A DNA stretch of 64,000 nucleotides from Primula veris. Taxonomy: Eukaryota > Streptophyta > Magnoliopsida > Ericales > Primulaceae. Shown piece by piece: positions 34,701-47,919 of this stretch. The first letter of the stretch is position 1, and every line of letters begins with the position of its first letter. Where the stretch lies: assembly GCA_963682055.1 (NCBI GenBank), contig OY821743.1, positions 32,412,702 through 32,476,701 of the forward strand. Direction: 5' to 3'. The notes under the pieces were generated by a model that saw nothing but the letters and a program-made list of their open reading frames with translations, did no database searches and was not told the DNA's origin. Both the position numbers and the translations under genes were made by a program.

Positions 34701-35269
34701 AACCCTATCTCAAAAGACAAGATTGAAATAAGTACAAAGAAAAAGAAGAATGGAAGTCAATATAACAGTACACATAATATAAGTTGGCGCCATGGTATAT
34801 ATGGCCGTACATTATAATCAATGAATATTTATTAAAAATCTCGAACTTTCACTCTTCAAGTAATTGTGGGACTTCCTTATTCTATCTTATGGCTTAATGA
34901 GGGGCAACGTCTCCATGAGGTTTCCAAAGCTCACAAGAAATACAACTTAAATTTATCAAATTTCTTAATTTATCTGAAATATATTTCCGCTAATTTAGCA
35001 CACTATCAGAGCCAATCCAATTAATATAACAGTTATAAAGTACAATCGAATTGTGCACAACTTCAGTCATCTAGATGTATTTCTTTTCTCATAGAAATAC
35101 CCATGTGTTTCTCTTATTTGACAAGTTCAGTGTTGGTTCATTGCTAATTTCGACGAAAACAACATGGTATTAGGTTATAGTTTTCAAGTATTGTAATTTC
35201 TTCCAAATACAATTATGTCCAACATAATAATTCAACTTTATAACTACTCATTATAGTTTAATAAACCAA
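31708..35269. other. AT-rich intergenic DNA with small tandem doublings
   Basis: No gene was recognised; short open frames here lack domains or good splice context. A roughly 77-bp unit is doubled at about 33877-33998 (TTTTTCGGTACGATTGACAA, then TTTTTTGGTACGGTTGATAA). A 22-bp unit (ATGTGCATAAGTATAACAGG) is doubled at 34628-34671. Confidence 0.5.
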
Positions 35270-35707
35270 GGGCGTGTTCGTTTGACTTTGTATTGGGGTG
35301 AGATTATGGTAGATAGGATTAGAAATACCGCCGGATCCAGAAGTACCGTGTTTGGTATGAAAAGTGGAGACGGTTTTATTAGTAACATGATATTAGAAAT
35401 GATGAGAAATACGGTTATTTGGAGTAATAAGAGAGTATGGTATTGGAAAATAGGGATATTTGGAGTAAATGAGGGTGTAGTATATATATATATTAAAATC
35501 ATATATGTATATGTATTTTGCAAGTTTATTTATTATAGATATAAATGTAAATTTGTAAAATAGTCCAAATTCAATAAAAAGCAAACAAACACTTCATTGA
35601 TATTTCATGTATATAATATTAATCACACATTTATTTGTTATCATATCATAGCCCGAAAATACTAATAGTTCTATTACTACTAATACTGTAATCAAACGAG
35701 TACTAAA
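35270..35707. mobile_element. Possible MITE, weak ends
   Basis: The left end reads GGGCGTGTTCGTTTGACTTT; the right end, reverse-complemented, reads AGTACTCGTTTGATTACAGT. They share TCGTTTGA plus neighbouring bases. It has no coding capacity. The target duplication is unclear, so this is a tentative call. Confidence 0.3.
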
Positions 35708-36685
35708 ATTTGGAGAATTTTGCTTTTATACATGCTTTTGATAGTAGTATATTTCATTATAGCAATGTGGCAAATGATACCTTGGAAGCTTCGCTGGCGA
35801 ATAACCTTGACTAACTTTATCTTAAGTATGGTATAGCGTTAGAAAATAAGCTCATGGGAATATATGCGCAGAATGTATACCAAATATTATTTAACTTAGA
35901 AAATTAAGAAAATCAAGCTTCGTTCAAAAATCTGTATTATTGACTTTGTTTTCATGGTGAATGTAGGTCATTGTATACGTTTGCATGCGACCGAATAGTA
36001 TGCATGTGTGTCAATGTGTGCGTAGGTTATGTTGATTATTTTCTTGTTTGATGTACTAAACATTTGTAACTTGTTGATCATATATAACTATTTATACGTT
36101 TGATGTATCAAAAATATATGTATGTATACACGACGACCATCCAATGAACCAAACGTTACATTATTTACGAGTACAGCCTAACTTTCCCTGCCAAAGAGAA
36201 TCCTACCAAAATACCAAGTTATACTTTAGGAGCCCATGTTTTGGGACACAGTTAAAATATTATGTATACAATAAAAAATGTCCATATAATCCTTGAACAA
36301 TATATGGTGATTCAAGAAAAGAAATAAGTTGCAACTATAATAGCATATCCACTACTTATTACAAGAGAGTAGATTTCAAAAACAATACAGAGTTGTCAAA
36401 AAAAAATCTGTTTTGTGCTTTGGGCGAATTGTACTCATCTGGAAAAGTGTAAACTTTCTGAATTCGTGATATATTCCGTCAACATACGGAAGGCTTCTTA
36501 CGAGCTACACATGCAGTGAAACTCGACATAATTTTTTATTTATCATAGAGGTGATCTTGAGTTAATTTAATAACTCAAATGCTCAACCCTCTTCCGTTAT
36601 TTGGAAAACAAATTGTCTTGCCCAAATAGTGAATTTACCATCTCGTAGTTAAGTACATGGCTTAATTAAGCCTTTGTATCTCAAT

Positions 36686-36839
36686 CATTGTTCTGAAATA
36701 AGTTAGGCGGCTTATAGGCGTGTAATTAGATGAGTCTAATTCTGTCTAATTCCGCTTAAACATTGTATAATCCTGCCTAATCTAACAGGCCTTTAGGCTC
36801 CACCTACGGCTTAGGGTAGACTCGCATTTTACAACACTG
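36686..36839. mobile_element. Possible small MITE, 154 bp
   Basis: The left end CATTGTTCTGAAATA and the right end (reverse complement CAGTGTTGTAAAATG) form imperfect inverted repeats. The interior is rich in TAGGCGG, TCTAATTC and CCTAATC words. No target duplication was found. Confidence 0.35.
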
Positions 36840-37642
36840 GTTTGAAGCGATTTACATGAATAAATTACCTAATTTACTAGCGACACTTCAAATATATGCA
36901 TTTATGTTTGGAGATTATGACCACACTTCATCGGACCCATGAAAGCCTAATCCTCAATTCCTCGTTCTCTAAATTCAGCCACATTGTTCTCTGTATATCA
37001 TTCTCCTCAAGCGTAGCTCAACCAAATTGGGTAACGTCTTTAATCTTGAGCTGTCATTGTTGATCTCTTTTTCGAGATCCCAATTATAGGCTTTACATTC
37101 AAGTCCACAAAGTTGAAAATAACTCCTCACGGGTGCCCAATCACATTCAATCTTTGTTCGTAAAAGCCCAAATAACAAAACAAATGACTAATAACTGACA
37201 CTTGTTACTTTGTTGCACATGCCATGATCACTCAACATGTGGCATATTTGTACTTATTGTGCCTTATTTGTCAAACTTCAAGGTTATAAACACGGTCAAA
37301 AAGGAGAATTAGGTGAAGTCTTGCATTAAACTAGTGTTGGTTTAAAGTTTAATACAGTATATATATATATAGACAAGAATTGGAATAACGTTCTCAATAA
37401 GCAACTTAAGCTAGCTTCTCTTCAATTTCTTTCTCTGGAAGATTCCATTTAAAGTTGACTGAGATTTGAATGGAATCTGCATTGAATAAGTGAGGTCTAT
37501 TTGATGTGATATAATCTACGACGTAGATGATACGTACTTAAGATTTAGATTTTTGGGTTACCTTCTTCGAATCAATTGCTGACTTTTTCTTCGAGTATAT
37601 TGATGGCTTACTTGTATAGTTGTATCTTGTACTATAAGATTT

Positions 37643-38345
37643 TTAATAAAAAATGTTATGGTTTTGTCAAACATATCATAAGATTTAGGAAAAAAATGTT
37701 ATGGTTTTGTCAAACGTGTCATAAGATATAGGGGAATGGGGATAACCAATATTATATAATATTGAGTGATGATATATTAGAGATTTTTTAATATATACTT
37801 TCGCAAAGACTTAATGTAAAAGACCAAACTATATTACCCAAAACAATAATTCAAAACGCTAGACTGCATACCTATTGAAAATGCTAGACTGCATACCTAT
37901 TGATATACACTTCAGAAATTGTATATTTATTGGTATGCACTTAAAAAAGTATATGATATTTTCTATGTCTAGCCAATTTTTTTAAGTGCAAAAACAAGTT
38001 CACTATTTACAAAGTACAAACTCAATTTTTCATTACATTATATACCTTTTTTGAAGTGTAATATCAAGTTTTTGAATTGCACATTTACATGTATTCACTT
38101 TGAAAAGTGCATACTTTCTGGTACACTTCATAAAATGCATACTTATACATTTCAAAATGTTCATACATGTTAGTATCAATGTATATTAGCTGGTATGCAC
38201 AATAAAAAAAATATGCATAATGATTGATATATGTTTAAAAGTCCCAAATTGTCAAAAAAAAACTACATTTTCACTTTTTTTAATTACATACCTATAGATA
38301 TGCGCTTCTAAAAGTACATACTAGTAGGTACGCACAAGTAAAAGG
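37643..38345 (+). repeat. Local doublings and degenerate GCATACCTATTGATAT-type repeats
   Basis: ATGTTATGGTTTTGTCAAAC occurs twice within 37648-37715. A second unit (GCTAGACTGCATACCTATTG) is doubled at 37858-37901. From there to about 38345, words such as GTATGCACTT, GCATACT and TGGTATGCAC recur in both orientations at irregular spacing. This looks like a decayed tandem array. Confidence 0.45.
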
Positions 38346-39043
38346 TGTGTAAGTAACATAGTGTAAATTCATTTCATAAGATTTATGTTGTTAACCGTAT
38401 GTGAACAAATCGTTTGTTCGTCAAGTGTTTGATTCGTGTTGGTTTGTTTATAAATAAACATGATCAACTGAACCTGAACAAATATTATGAGTTAACGAAC
38501 AAGCATAAACAGGGCCGAGATTCGGTTGGTTTGGTTCATTAATTTGCATCCCTAATCTCATCCACTAAATTAAATCATGAAAGAAATACAAAAGATCAAA
38601 CTTATGCTTATTAAATATATATTTATGTGCATATATTACTACCATATTTATGTGTTCATTTAGAAAAATTCTACCATCAAACAGATCAAAGACTAAAAGA
38701 AATAAGTGTTCAACAAAAGAAACTTTCTTCCTTATAGATACACAACCTAGCTAGCATTTGCTTAGGAAAATAAAGTAAATTGTAAACCAGTGGAAATTTG
38801 ACAAGAAGCCACTTAATAAATCCAAATAATTTTTTCCATAAAGTCAAGTGCCCTTCAACATCTCCCCCCTCTTATAAATTGACCCTTGCCCACACCTCTC
38901 TTGTACACTTCTCTATCTCGTTATCTCCCATTTTCTAATATATATTATTACTCTGTTCCCTTTTCCTCAGTTTTCAAAACCCTTGGTTTTCATTTAAAAC
39001 CCCTAGTTTTCATTTAAACCACTTTTTTTTTTTTTTATAAAGA
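38346..39043 (+). promoter_or_regulatory. Upstream region of the TPP gene, TATA box candidate at 38873-38879
   Basis: TATAAAT at 38873-38879, followed by a pyrimidine-rich stretch (CTCTCTTGTACACTTCTCT, about 38894-38912) typical of plant start regions, lies 165 bases before the start codon. Farther upstream is AT-rich DNA with no gene. Confidence 0.45.
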
Positions 39044-41214
39044 ATGACTAACCAGAATGTGGTAGCCTCTGTGGCAGTCTCGAACTCACTTTTCTCTCCA
39101 GCAAGTGCGGTCGTATCTGGAGGCCACATCGCGATGTCCAAGAAAATGTCAGTGAAAATCGGAGGTGGGGCCCGGATTAGCGCATGGGTTGACTCGATGA
39201 GGGCTTCCTCTCCAACTAGAAAATCTCCTAATTCTGTTTGTCCTGAGAACGAGGACCAAACCAAAACCAGTTGGAATGTAAGTCATTTTTACACATCCTT
39301 ACAAAGTTTAATGTGAGAGAAGGGATTTTTTTTTTTCTTTTAGCCTTACAAACTCTTAGGGTTCTTTTGTATTTTCGGAATTTGTTTGCTAATTTTTAGT
39401 TTTTACTTTGAAACAGGTTGGTTATCCATCTGCTTTAGGCACGTTCGAAGAGATAATAAAAGCATCGAAAGGGAAAAAAATCGTTATGTTTCTCGATTAT
39501 GACGGCACACTTTCGCCTATCGTTGAAGATCCTGACCGAGCTTTTATGACAAATGAGGTGCAACTTCTATTTGCTTTTTAAATAAAATAAAATAATCTTT
39601 TTTGGTTTTTTATTTTAAGCTAAATCTTTTGCTCATTAGCTGTAGTATAAGTTATGAAAGAAATTAGTTTTTCTTTTTCGAAGTTTAACAATCAAAAAAT
39701 TTAAAATCGTCTTACAGACACATTTTTCTCTTATTATTGATATATAGATGAGAGAGGCTGTGAGAGATGTCGCAAAATACTTTCCCACAGCTATAGTCAC
39801 AGGAAGGTGTCGAGCCAAGGTACATCATTATCAGTTATTATCACTATTTAATATTTATTGATCATACAATTTTCCTTCAATTAATTTTAGAACAAACTTT
39901 TGTAAAATGATGTAACGTGTTTTTGGAATCGTACTGAATTATGCAGGTTTATAATTTTGTCAAACTGTCACAACTTTACTATGCTGGAAGTCATGGCATG
40001 GACATTAAGGGACCAGCTAGAGGAAACAAATACATAAAAGTGAGTCGCGGTTTTTTTTAATACGGTTTCGCATATTTTTTTAACTTAAATAATACTTATG
40101 TTACTTACATTGATTTTAAATTATGTTTAGGGTAACCGAGGAGTTATGTGCCAGCCCGCACGAGAATTTCTACCCATGATTAATGAGGTTTACAAAGCTT
40201 TGTTAGAGAAAACAAAATTCATTCCAGGGGCTAAAGTTGAAAACAACAAGTTTTGTGTATCGGTTCATTTTCGATGCGTTGACGAAAAGGTAATTAATAC
40301 AAAGTACTTGTTTATTTCACCAAATAAAAAAGATTTATTTTTGGCAATTATGTTGATTAAACTAAACCAAGGACTAAACTTTTCAATACCAAATATACCA
40401 GAGATGGACTTCGTTAGCAGAGCAAGTTAAATCGGTTCTCAATGAGTATCCGAAGCTAAGATTGTCACAAGGTCGAAAGGTACTTACTTAGCTAACAGCT
40501 ACAAAATATGGTTTATAAGATTATTCAAATTACTTCTTTAGAAATAAAATAGTACATACAAACTTAAAATTAATTTAGTTTGCATCCTTAAACGGCCTTC
40601 TGAATAAATAATTGTGTCCTATTTGAAACAGGTTTTGGAGATCCGTCCAACCATCAAATGGGACAAAGGAAATGCTCTTGAATTTTTGTTAGAGTCACTT
40701 GGTGAGTTAAATATATAACAGAGATATAACTATAAAAAGTTTTAGAATCGGTGTTTCCTTAATATATAGTCTAAACTAATGTTTTTTTTTCCCTTTGGAC
40801 CAGGTTATGCAAATTCTGATGATGTTTTTCCGGTATACATTGGGGATGATCGTACAGACGAAGACGCATTTAAAGTAATTGTCTAGTCATTTAATTTCAA
40901 AGTAAAGATTCATCTTCATGAATACATATACTAATATAAATTATTTTCAATAACCAGGTGCTACGCAACAGGAAACAAGGGTTTGGGATAGTGGTTTCAA
41001 AAATTCAGAAGGAAACAAATGCCTCTTATTCATTGCAAGAACCTTCCGAGGTTAGTAGTTTTAGTTTATTAAGCAAATTATTTTTTCAATAAAAATTTGA
41101 ATTTTAAATTTCACTCAAATTAAACTATTGTTTGATTTTCCCATTTTCTATAAACTGTAGGTTATGCACTTTCTGCGACGATTGGTGGAATGGAAACAAA
41201 GCAGAATAAACTGA
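39044..41214 (+). CDS. TPP: Trehalose-6-phosphate phosphatase
   Basis: Ten exons with GT-AG introns: 39044-39277, 39417-39557, 39748-39819, 39947-40039, 40131-40289, 40402-40479, 40632-40701, 40804-40874, 40958-41050, 41161-41214; 353 aa. It is an HAD-superfamily phosphatase that removes phosphate from trehalose 6-phosphate, the last step of trehalose synthesis and a control point of sugar signalling. Visible motifs are the nucleophile Asp105 in [31 protein letters not shown] (Lys at 268 and 271) and the metal-binding [10 protein letters not shown] (from 296). All exons are open. The length is near the usual 350-390 aa of plant TPPs. The N-terminus (first 78 residues) is poorly conserved, as is common. 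Plants have about ten paralogues; which one this is cannot be told. Confidence 0.95.
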
Positions 41215-42821
41215 AGAATCATATTTTTTATTTTTTTTTATTCGAAATCCAACACATGAAAAAAAAAAAGAAGAAATCGCTGGATTGGAGATGCTGTAAT
41301 TTTTTGTTCAGAATTTTACTATTTATTGGCTATGAAGACAAATTGTAATTCTGTAATATCGAACTAGTATAAATATATATACTATTTTGTAGCAGTATAC
41401 TCTCTGTATATCTATTTGTGTCCCATACTACCAGCTAAAGTGCACGCGAAATGCTTATATTTGTTTACTGCAATTAGGGTCAAGGCACCTTTAACATAAA
41501 ATATTGATTTAACATATTTTAGAGAACGTGGTATTTTGAGAAAATTTTATTAAACCAATAATTTGGTCTGCTCTGGTCAGTGCAGTCTACATATATGGGA
41601 AATGTTCTTAATTTGTTTGCCAAGTAAATTAAATTTGACCAATGCAGTCCCCATAGAATCTAAATATGTTTTGGTGTACCATGATAAATTCCACAAATAT
41701 ATAGAGGAAAAGCCATCTCAAAAGAACCTCAGAAACATACTATCCTACAATATTAAATTCGAAAAGGAGAATTTTTTTTGTATAGCACTACATATAGTAT
41801 TGACTAGGCAAATTTAGGGTAATACTAGTTAAATATGTTAAAATATTTAATTAAAAGAAGATTAATAATATAACATCAGTTCATGAACATGATTTCGCTT
41901 TGAAGACAACATAAATTCCTACAAAGGTACTAGTAGCCTACTAATCTATTTTCATACAAATATAGTCTGTATATACAAATATAGTAGTATACCAAAATGG
42001 GTACAATCTTTATGAATTATGACCAGTTTTTAGACAGAGTAGGACCACTATGTCTTTTTTGTTAAATAAGTGAATGAACTCGTACGTACATTAGCTTTTT
42101 CCATTTTGAAAAGTGAATTATGTAATAAGCAGTATTTTTCGGACAGGTATCTAATTGCTCAGTCATTTTACACTGGTTGATTTAATTATAACATTTGTGT
42201 GAAATCTTGTTTAAAAGATTTTTCTATCTGTTCGTCTGAATAATAGAAAATTATAGGCACAAATTGTGCATGAGTTCGGCTGTGGACTAAAAACTTAGTG
42301 CCCATGTACGTTTGTGAATAAAGATTCACTTTATGTTGTTTTTTTTTTGTATAAGATTGTCTTTCATTTTAAAGCTCTCCCTGAAATTTTTTAAGTTTGT
42401 GTCTTTATTCACCAAATTTGTCTAATATCTTCACTTTTATTTCTTTCTTTTTTAACCTATTGCCCGTCTTCTAAAAAGATCACATATTTGAAGGAAATTT
42501 TAAATGCAACTTTTTCCCAAATTTCATGGGCTTCTTGCAATCTCTCTACAAATTAAGTATGCTTTTAGTGAACAATAGAGTCATACGAGTAGAATTTTTT
42601 ATTATCTCAGTCATGATAAATCATCAATATTGATTATGGTTACACTTTCAGTGAGTACACCTCTTGAGGATGGGAACGTTACCACCTCTGAAATTGATAT
42701 ATGGACATGGGAATAGCTTTAATTTAATGGTTCAACTATATATAGTTGTTGATTAAGATTTAAGATTGATCTACTAAATAGGGGAGAGCATTTTATATTT
42801 AAGTGTTGCATCTGAAATGTA
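41215..42821. other. TPP 3' UTR and intergenic DNA
   Basis: The first 150-200 bases are probably the TPP 3' UTR. Beyond that is AT-rich DNA without a recognisable gene; the 84-codon open frame at 41563-41817 has no domain features. Confidence 0.5.
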
Positions 42822-43014
42822 CACTATAAAAAAATACTCAAATAGCGACGGGATTAGTGACACTATTTTTTGTTACGAGCTTATTAATGACGGTTTTTGT
42901 GACGGTTTTGTAACAGTTTAGTCAATTTGTGATGGTTTTATGACAATTTAGTCAATTTACGACAGTCTTGTGACAGTTTTTGATTCTTACTAAATCAAAC
43001 ATTATTTTGTAGTG
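42822..43014. mobile_element. CACTA-type MITE, 193 bp, copy 1
   Basis: Starts CACTATAAAAAAATAC and ends ATTATTTTGTAGTG, so both termini carry CACTA-like ends. It is flanked by a 3-bp duplication GTA (42819-42821 and 43015-43017), the length made by CACTA elements. The interior has repeated GTGACGGTTTTGT and TTTAGTCAATTT words. A second copy is at 49675-49868. Confidence 0.75.
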
Positions 43015-43017
43015 GTA

Positions 43018-44476
43018 GATTGTGCTTAAGGAGAGGTTTGATCAGGATAACGAACCCAAAATCGTTCAATTTCAGTAGAATATGTTTATGTTAAACGATC
43101 AGCTACAACTGAAAATTGGAAACTTATGTGTTTTTACTTTCAATAAAATTAGCCTTTTAATTAAAAATAAAATAAAATAAAATAAAAGATGAAGTTTCAA
43201 TATATAAGGAACTCTTTAAATGGTTCTGAATGAGGGGAAGACAACTTTGTATAATTGTATGGACTTTGTGAGTCTATAATAAGCGTGTGATCATTTTTAA
43301 GGAGATTCAATTAATACAAAAATTGAATAATAAAAAAAAAACTTTGAGTCAGGCCCCCGGTTCCAAACATGGGTACCAATCACCAAAGCTCCCTAACATA
43401 GGAGATGATCATTTGCACTATTGGAAAAGTAAAGAGTCTTGAGATTCCACTTTTAAAGATAAAAGTGCATTTCTCTATATATCTATTTTTAATTTGATTT
43501 CTTATTTACTAGACAGTTTATTGTTTTTAGGTGAACATAGATGCATGGTGAAAGAAAAATCTGCTTCTTGGCGTCGGAGAAAAAAAATACTAAATAAATG
43601 TGTAAGCAAAAATAATGAGGTGTTCACAATATTTTTTTGCTTTTTGAGTGTCATCGAACATCGGGAAACTATCATGTCTATTATTGGAATGCAGTTTTTA
43701 AATATTTTTTATATATATAAATGAGGGAAACCCTCTGATTTTATTAATAATTTTTTTCTGAAAAAAAGTGCATACAAAAAAAGTAAAAACAAAAACGTTA
43801 ACCGACAAAGAACCCACTTCTAAAAATCATATACATGTGGGAAACCCTTTAATTGTAGGGGAAATGATAGATTAGTACACATCTATAAACTTATTTATGA
43901 GAAAAACATAGTTCAAATTTTTATTAATGTTTAGTACATATCATCAACAATATCCAAACATTACCCTTGAGTTATTATCTCATAATTATTAACCAACTCC
44001 TACTATTTAGAATTATACCAAACCATATTCCTAATACATCAGTTTACCCCATCCCATAGGTTAACTTTTTTTTTAATTTATTTCTATTATATGCGTGAAC
44101 TTTCTCTCTCTCTATTTTTCATGCATATTTGCATCCCATTTTTATTTGTTTTATTTTCACACACTCTAGATTTATTTCTTTACCGTCATTACTTGTCCTT
44201 TGGTTAGGTTATTTAGATTTTTAATTATTTTCTTAGTACTTAAATTTTCGCTAGGTGCTCTTTGTTGCTCTGTAAAATTTATTGATGTTTTTCGTTGCTA
44301 ACGATGCTCTCGGATGCTATGTGATCTTCATTATATTTTCCGTTCCATATTTTGAAAATTTTAAATTTTGTTTTTATGTTTTATTCCCATTTTTTCTTTG
44401 GTGCTCTCGGATGCTACCTTGGGGTTGCTCTTCACGAAAACCTTAAACCCATTTTTTCTGGACTTTTAGGGATGCA
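43018..44476. other. AT-rich intergenic DNA
   Basis: No gene was recognised. A segment near 43375-43470 (CATAGGAGATGA, then CTTGAGATTCCACTTTTAAA) has a related stretch near 45700-45760 (ATAGGAGATGAG, CTTGAGATTCCACCTCTAAA), so the two probably come from a shared older repeat. Confidence 0.45.
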
Positions 44477-44930
44477 GTTTTTAGATGAGGGGATGAGAAT
44501 TTTCCATAATTGAGTTACACAAATTAGGTGAGTTTGTATATATAAGTACCCATTTTGTTAAACCAGTTTGTAGTACATAAATAAGTTATTTATTTATTTA
44601 GTTTCACCTTCTATTACCTACGGCCGGTTGAGGTTATGTTAAAGGCTCAAACTCTTCCATTTATGTGCTCAAATAACAGCTCGTGTTTGAATTGAAAACA
44701 AAGAGTAAGTCCCTAAGTTTTTAGATGAGGGGATGAGAATTTGCCATAATTGAGTTGCACAAATTAGGTGAATTTGTATAGATAAGTACCCATTTTGTAA
44801 AACCAGTTTGCATGTACATAAATAGGTAATTTATTACCTACGGGTTGAGGTTATGTCAAAGGCTCAAACTCTTCCATTTATGTGCTAAAATAACAGCTGG
44901 TGTTTGAATTGAAAACAAAGAATAAATCCC
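44477..44930 (+). repeat. Tandem duplication of a 240-bp unit
   Basis: Unit 1 (44477-44716) and unit 2 (44717-about 44930) begin with the same GTTTTTAGATGAGGGGATGA and share AGTACCCATTTTGT, GGTTGAGGTTATGT and GGCTCAAACTCTTCCATTTA. The second unit lacks about 25 bases. No coding content. Confidence 0.85.
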
Positions 44931-46016
44931 TAATTTTGTTTATATATTATAGCTAGGTTTGAAAAAAGAATACTTGCTTGCATTGATTCTAAAGAATCAA
45001 GAACTTAGGATTCTAGAAGGATGCATGTGATTATATATTCCATTAACGATGGTGAACTAACAATTGGTATCCATTTTAAGAATAATGGACTTGGTTCATT
45101 AAAGTTGTAGGGATCATTGTTTCCATGAACTCTATAAAAGTAAGCAAATAAATTAAGCTTTGGAGCCTTTTCCAGGGTTTATGTGTACTTTATATCCTCT
45201 AAGAAAGTGAAGCAGAAACAAAAATGACATATTAAGTTAATTAGAGAAATCAAAATACATGGGTATCAGGATTTAAGTTGAAAACTTGTTGGGTAAGTTT
45301 ATATTTTTTTCCAGTAATAACGACGTGAAAAACACAAGTGTAACGAAAGCCTTATATATTATTGTGCGGAACCTAAACAAAAAAGAGGCAGCGATGAGAT
45401 TAAACAAAAGTATGAAGAACTTCTGAGACGAGTAAAAATAGGAAAGATCAAGGATTGAACGTGCTCTCCAAAGGCATATGGTATATAAACTCAGTGATTT
45501 TTCAACATATTAAAGTAAAATTTATCAGCCTGTAGATATATCATGAGTATATATAGTACATTTTATTTTTTTCTTATTTAGACTTGGCTTTTTATCTCAC
45601 CGGCAAACTCAGTGATTTTTCAACATATTAATGTTTAATAAACTTAATCTTAAGATAGACTAGCAAATAGGTGGAAACATGGGCGCCGTTGGTCTCAAAT
45701 ATAGGAGATGAGACACTTTGGGACCAAAATTCTTGAGATTCCACCTCTAAAGATAAAGTGCATTTTTTTTGGCAAAGCTTAAAATATATAATATACCACA
45801 TAGACACTGTCTTTTTAATAAACTGCATCTTTATATATTTGTTTTACCAATGGATTTGGTTTCTAACATTCTAGGTTATTAATTGTTTTCAGGATTAGTG
45901 CATGGAGAGAGAAATCCTATTCTCGTCACAAGAGAAAAAATGAGAAATGAATGTGAGAGTAACTAATTAGGTGTATATAACGAATATGCATTTTTGGGAG
46001 TCCGTTTTGAACTTAA
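44931..46016. other. AT-rich intergenic DNA with a short doubled segment
   Basis: AAACTCAGTGATTTTTCAAC occurs at about 45487 and again at about 45605. No gene was seen. Confidence 0.45.
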
Positions 46017-46371
46017 GGGTGTATTTTGAACCCGGAAAAATTAAGAAAAAAGAACTTAAAATCATTTTCCGATCATTTGTTTGAAAGATTAAAAATCAAG
46101 AGAAAACAAAAGAAAAAACAGAGGGAGAGAGAGAGAGCTAGTCCCAAATTTTCTATTTGTTTTCATTTTATTCTCAATTTTTTCTATTTGTTTTTATTTT
46201 CTTCTCAATTTTGTAAGAAAAATGGTTTCTCTTATTATACACACAATTTTTTTCCTCAGTTTCTTTTATTTTCTTTTACATTAGTTTTATTATGCAAGCA
46301 GACACAATAAAATGTTTTTATGAAAAATCAATTTCATTTTCTTATAAGTTTTTCAAGTTGCAAACACACCC
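46017..46371. mobile_element. Tourist/Harbinger-like MITE candidate, about 355 bp
   Basis: The left end GGGTGTATTTTGAACCCGG and the right end (reverse complement GGGTGTGTTTGCAACTTG) match the GGGTGTGTTTG termini typical of PIF/Harbinger MITEs. The flanks TTAA and TACC do not give a clear 3-bp duplication. A 94-codon open frame inside is low-complexity and not credible as a gene. Confidence 0.5.
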
Positions 46372-47453
46372 TACCAACAATATCATGGGATGTACTTTTT
46401 TCCATGAGGGGATGACAATTTGGCTATAAAGTTTTAATTAAACAGAATTTTGATTGGCCAAAAAGAAAAGTCGAGTAGATATAAGAGTTGGAAACCACTA
46501 GAAAAGCGTTTTCATGTGAAGGGACAATGATATTATTCCAAGCAATTTAGAAAGCTTCATATCTTTTGGACGTGTAAAGATGGGCTTCCACTAGATTTCT
46601 AGTCATAATTGGTGCCTTGAACTAAAATAAACTATATCTGATGTGAAACCCCAATTATTGGTTTACAAGAGCATGCATTTTCCTAGGTTATATAAGTAGG
46701 TTAAATCCACTACTAAATTACTAGTTTCCTTTATTAAAAATCATTACAAGTGTAGTAAAGCAATAAATTAAAATCCACTACTTGCTGTGTGCTTTTTCTT
46801 TTTGGGAAATCATCACACTTGTAGCAGTGGGTTAACACTCCCCTTAAATATCTAATACGGATTTTGTAATTTGTATCCGATACCATTAAATCAATAAATT
46901 AAACTTCATGATAGGGGCCTGTTTTATCTAATTAATAATTATAAAAGAATAGAGTTTGTTCTATCTAAAAAGGAAAAAAAAAAGACAAAAGAAAAGGTGT
47001 GTGTTCCTGTTCTCCTTCTATCTTTTGCAATGAAATAACAGCACTGAGCGTCATTATATAATGCATCTACTTGAGATGTAATATATATTACTAACTAATC
47101 TTCACAGTTATGTGATATCAAAGTGAAGTTGCAAGTTTAAGTCGAGAATAATGGACTTTCGTTTTTTAAGAAACTATGACATTTTTTTATATAATCAAAT
47201 TTGACATTTGGTAGTGAATCTTTAATGTAAAAAAAAATATTAGGTTTTCTTAGCAATATTATGCTTATTCACTACTCATAATTTTGGGTTTAGATCGATT
47301 AGAGTCTTAGAGATTAGTTCATAGGTAGAGATAAAACTCCCATCAATCTGAATATTATTGTTTGAAGTGAATAGCTCTTGTGTCGAATGAATTACTTGTT
47401 CTATCCTTAAATATAAAGATCTACTTTATTTATTTTTTAGGAAAAAAATATAT
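46372..47453. other. AT-rich intergenic DNA, nothing recognised
   Basis: No gene or element was supported on either strand. Confidence 0.5.
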
Positions 47454-47919
47454 TTATTACACCAAACTATAATGTTGTTAACGATTTGGGTATCCACCAT
47501 GTAAATTTTTCAATTTAGATACCACACTATAATTACTTTTCAATTTAGGTATCACGGAATCATGTCACGTGACATTTGATAAACATTAATTTAAGAAGCT
47601 AATTTGATAATTTTGCACAAAAATACGTCATGCTAGAAAAAAAAATTCTCCAATTTCACACATAAAAAAAATTAGCATATAATCCAAAAAAATTTTATGT
47701 GTGAAATTGGAGAAAACGTTTTTATAGGATGTCATATTTGTGCAAAATTGTCAAATTAGCCTCTCAAATTAATATTTGTCAAATGTCACGTGACATAATT
47801 ACGTAATTTATTTAGACGGTGGTACCTAAATTGAAAAATTATTATAGTGTGGTACCTAAATTGGAAAATTTGAAAGGTGAGTACCCAAATCGTTAAAATC
47901 AGATAGTTTGTTGTATTAA
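47454..47919. mobile_element. Long near-palindromic MITE (about 230-bp arms)
   Basis: The left arm from TTATTACACCAAACTAT pairs with the right arm, whose reverse complement starts TTAATACAACAAACTAT. Shared blocks run the length of the arms: AACGATTTGGGTA, TACCACACTATAAT, TTTTTCAATTTAG, TATGTCACGTGACATTTG, CTAATTTG, AATTTTGCACAAA and CTCCAATTTCACACATAAA. The loop near the middle (about 47675-47695) is very short. A transcript would fold into one long hairpin. No coding capacity; the target duplication is not clear. Confidence 0.8.

Noticed and set aside
36975..37178. 67-codon minus-strand open frame with a leucine-rich look (LPNLVELRLRRM)
   Set aside because: Too short, no neighbouring exons in frame and no clear family; the leucine pattern alone is not enough.
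46026..46310. 94-codon plus-strand open frame, Lys/Arg-rich
   Set aside because: Low complexity and located inside a Tourist-like MITE candidate.
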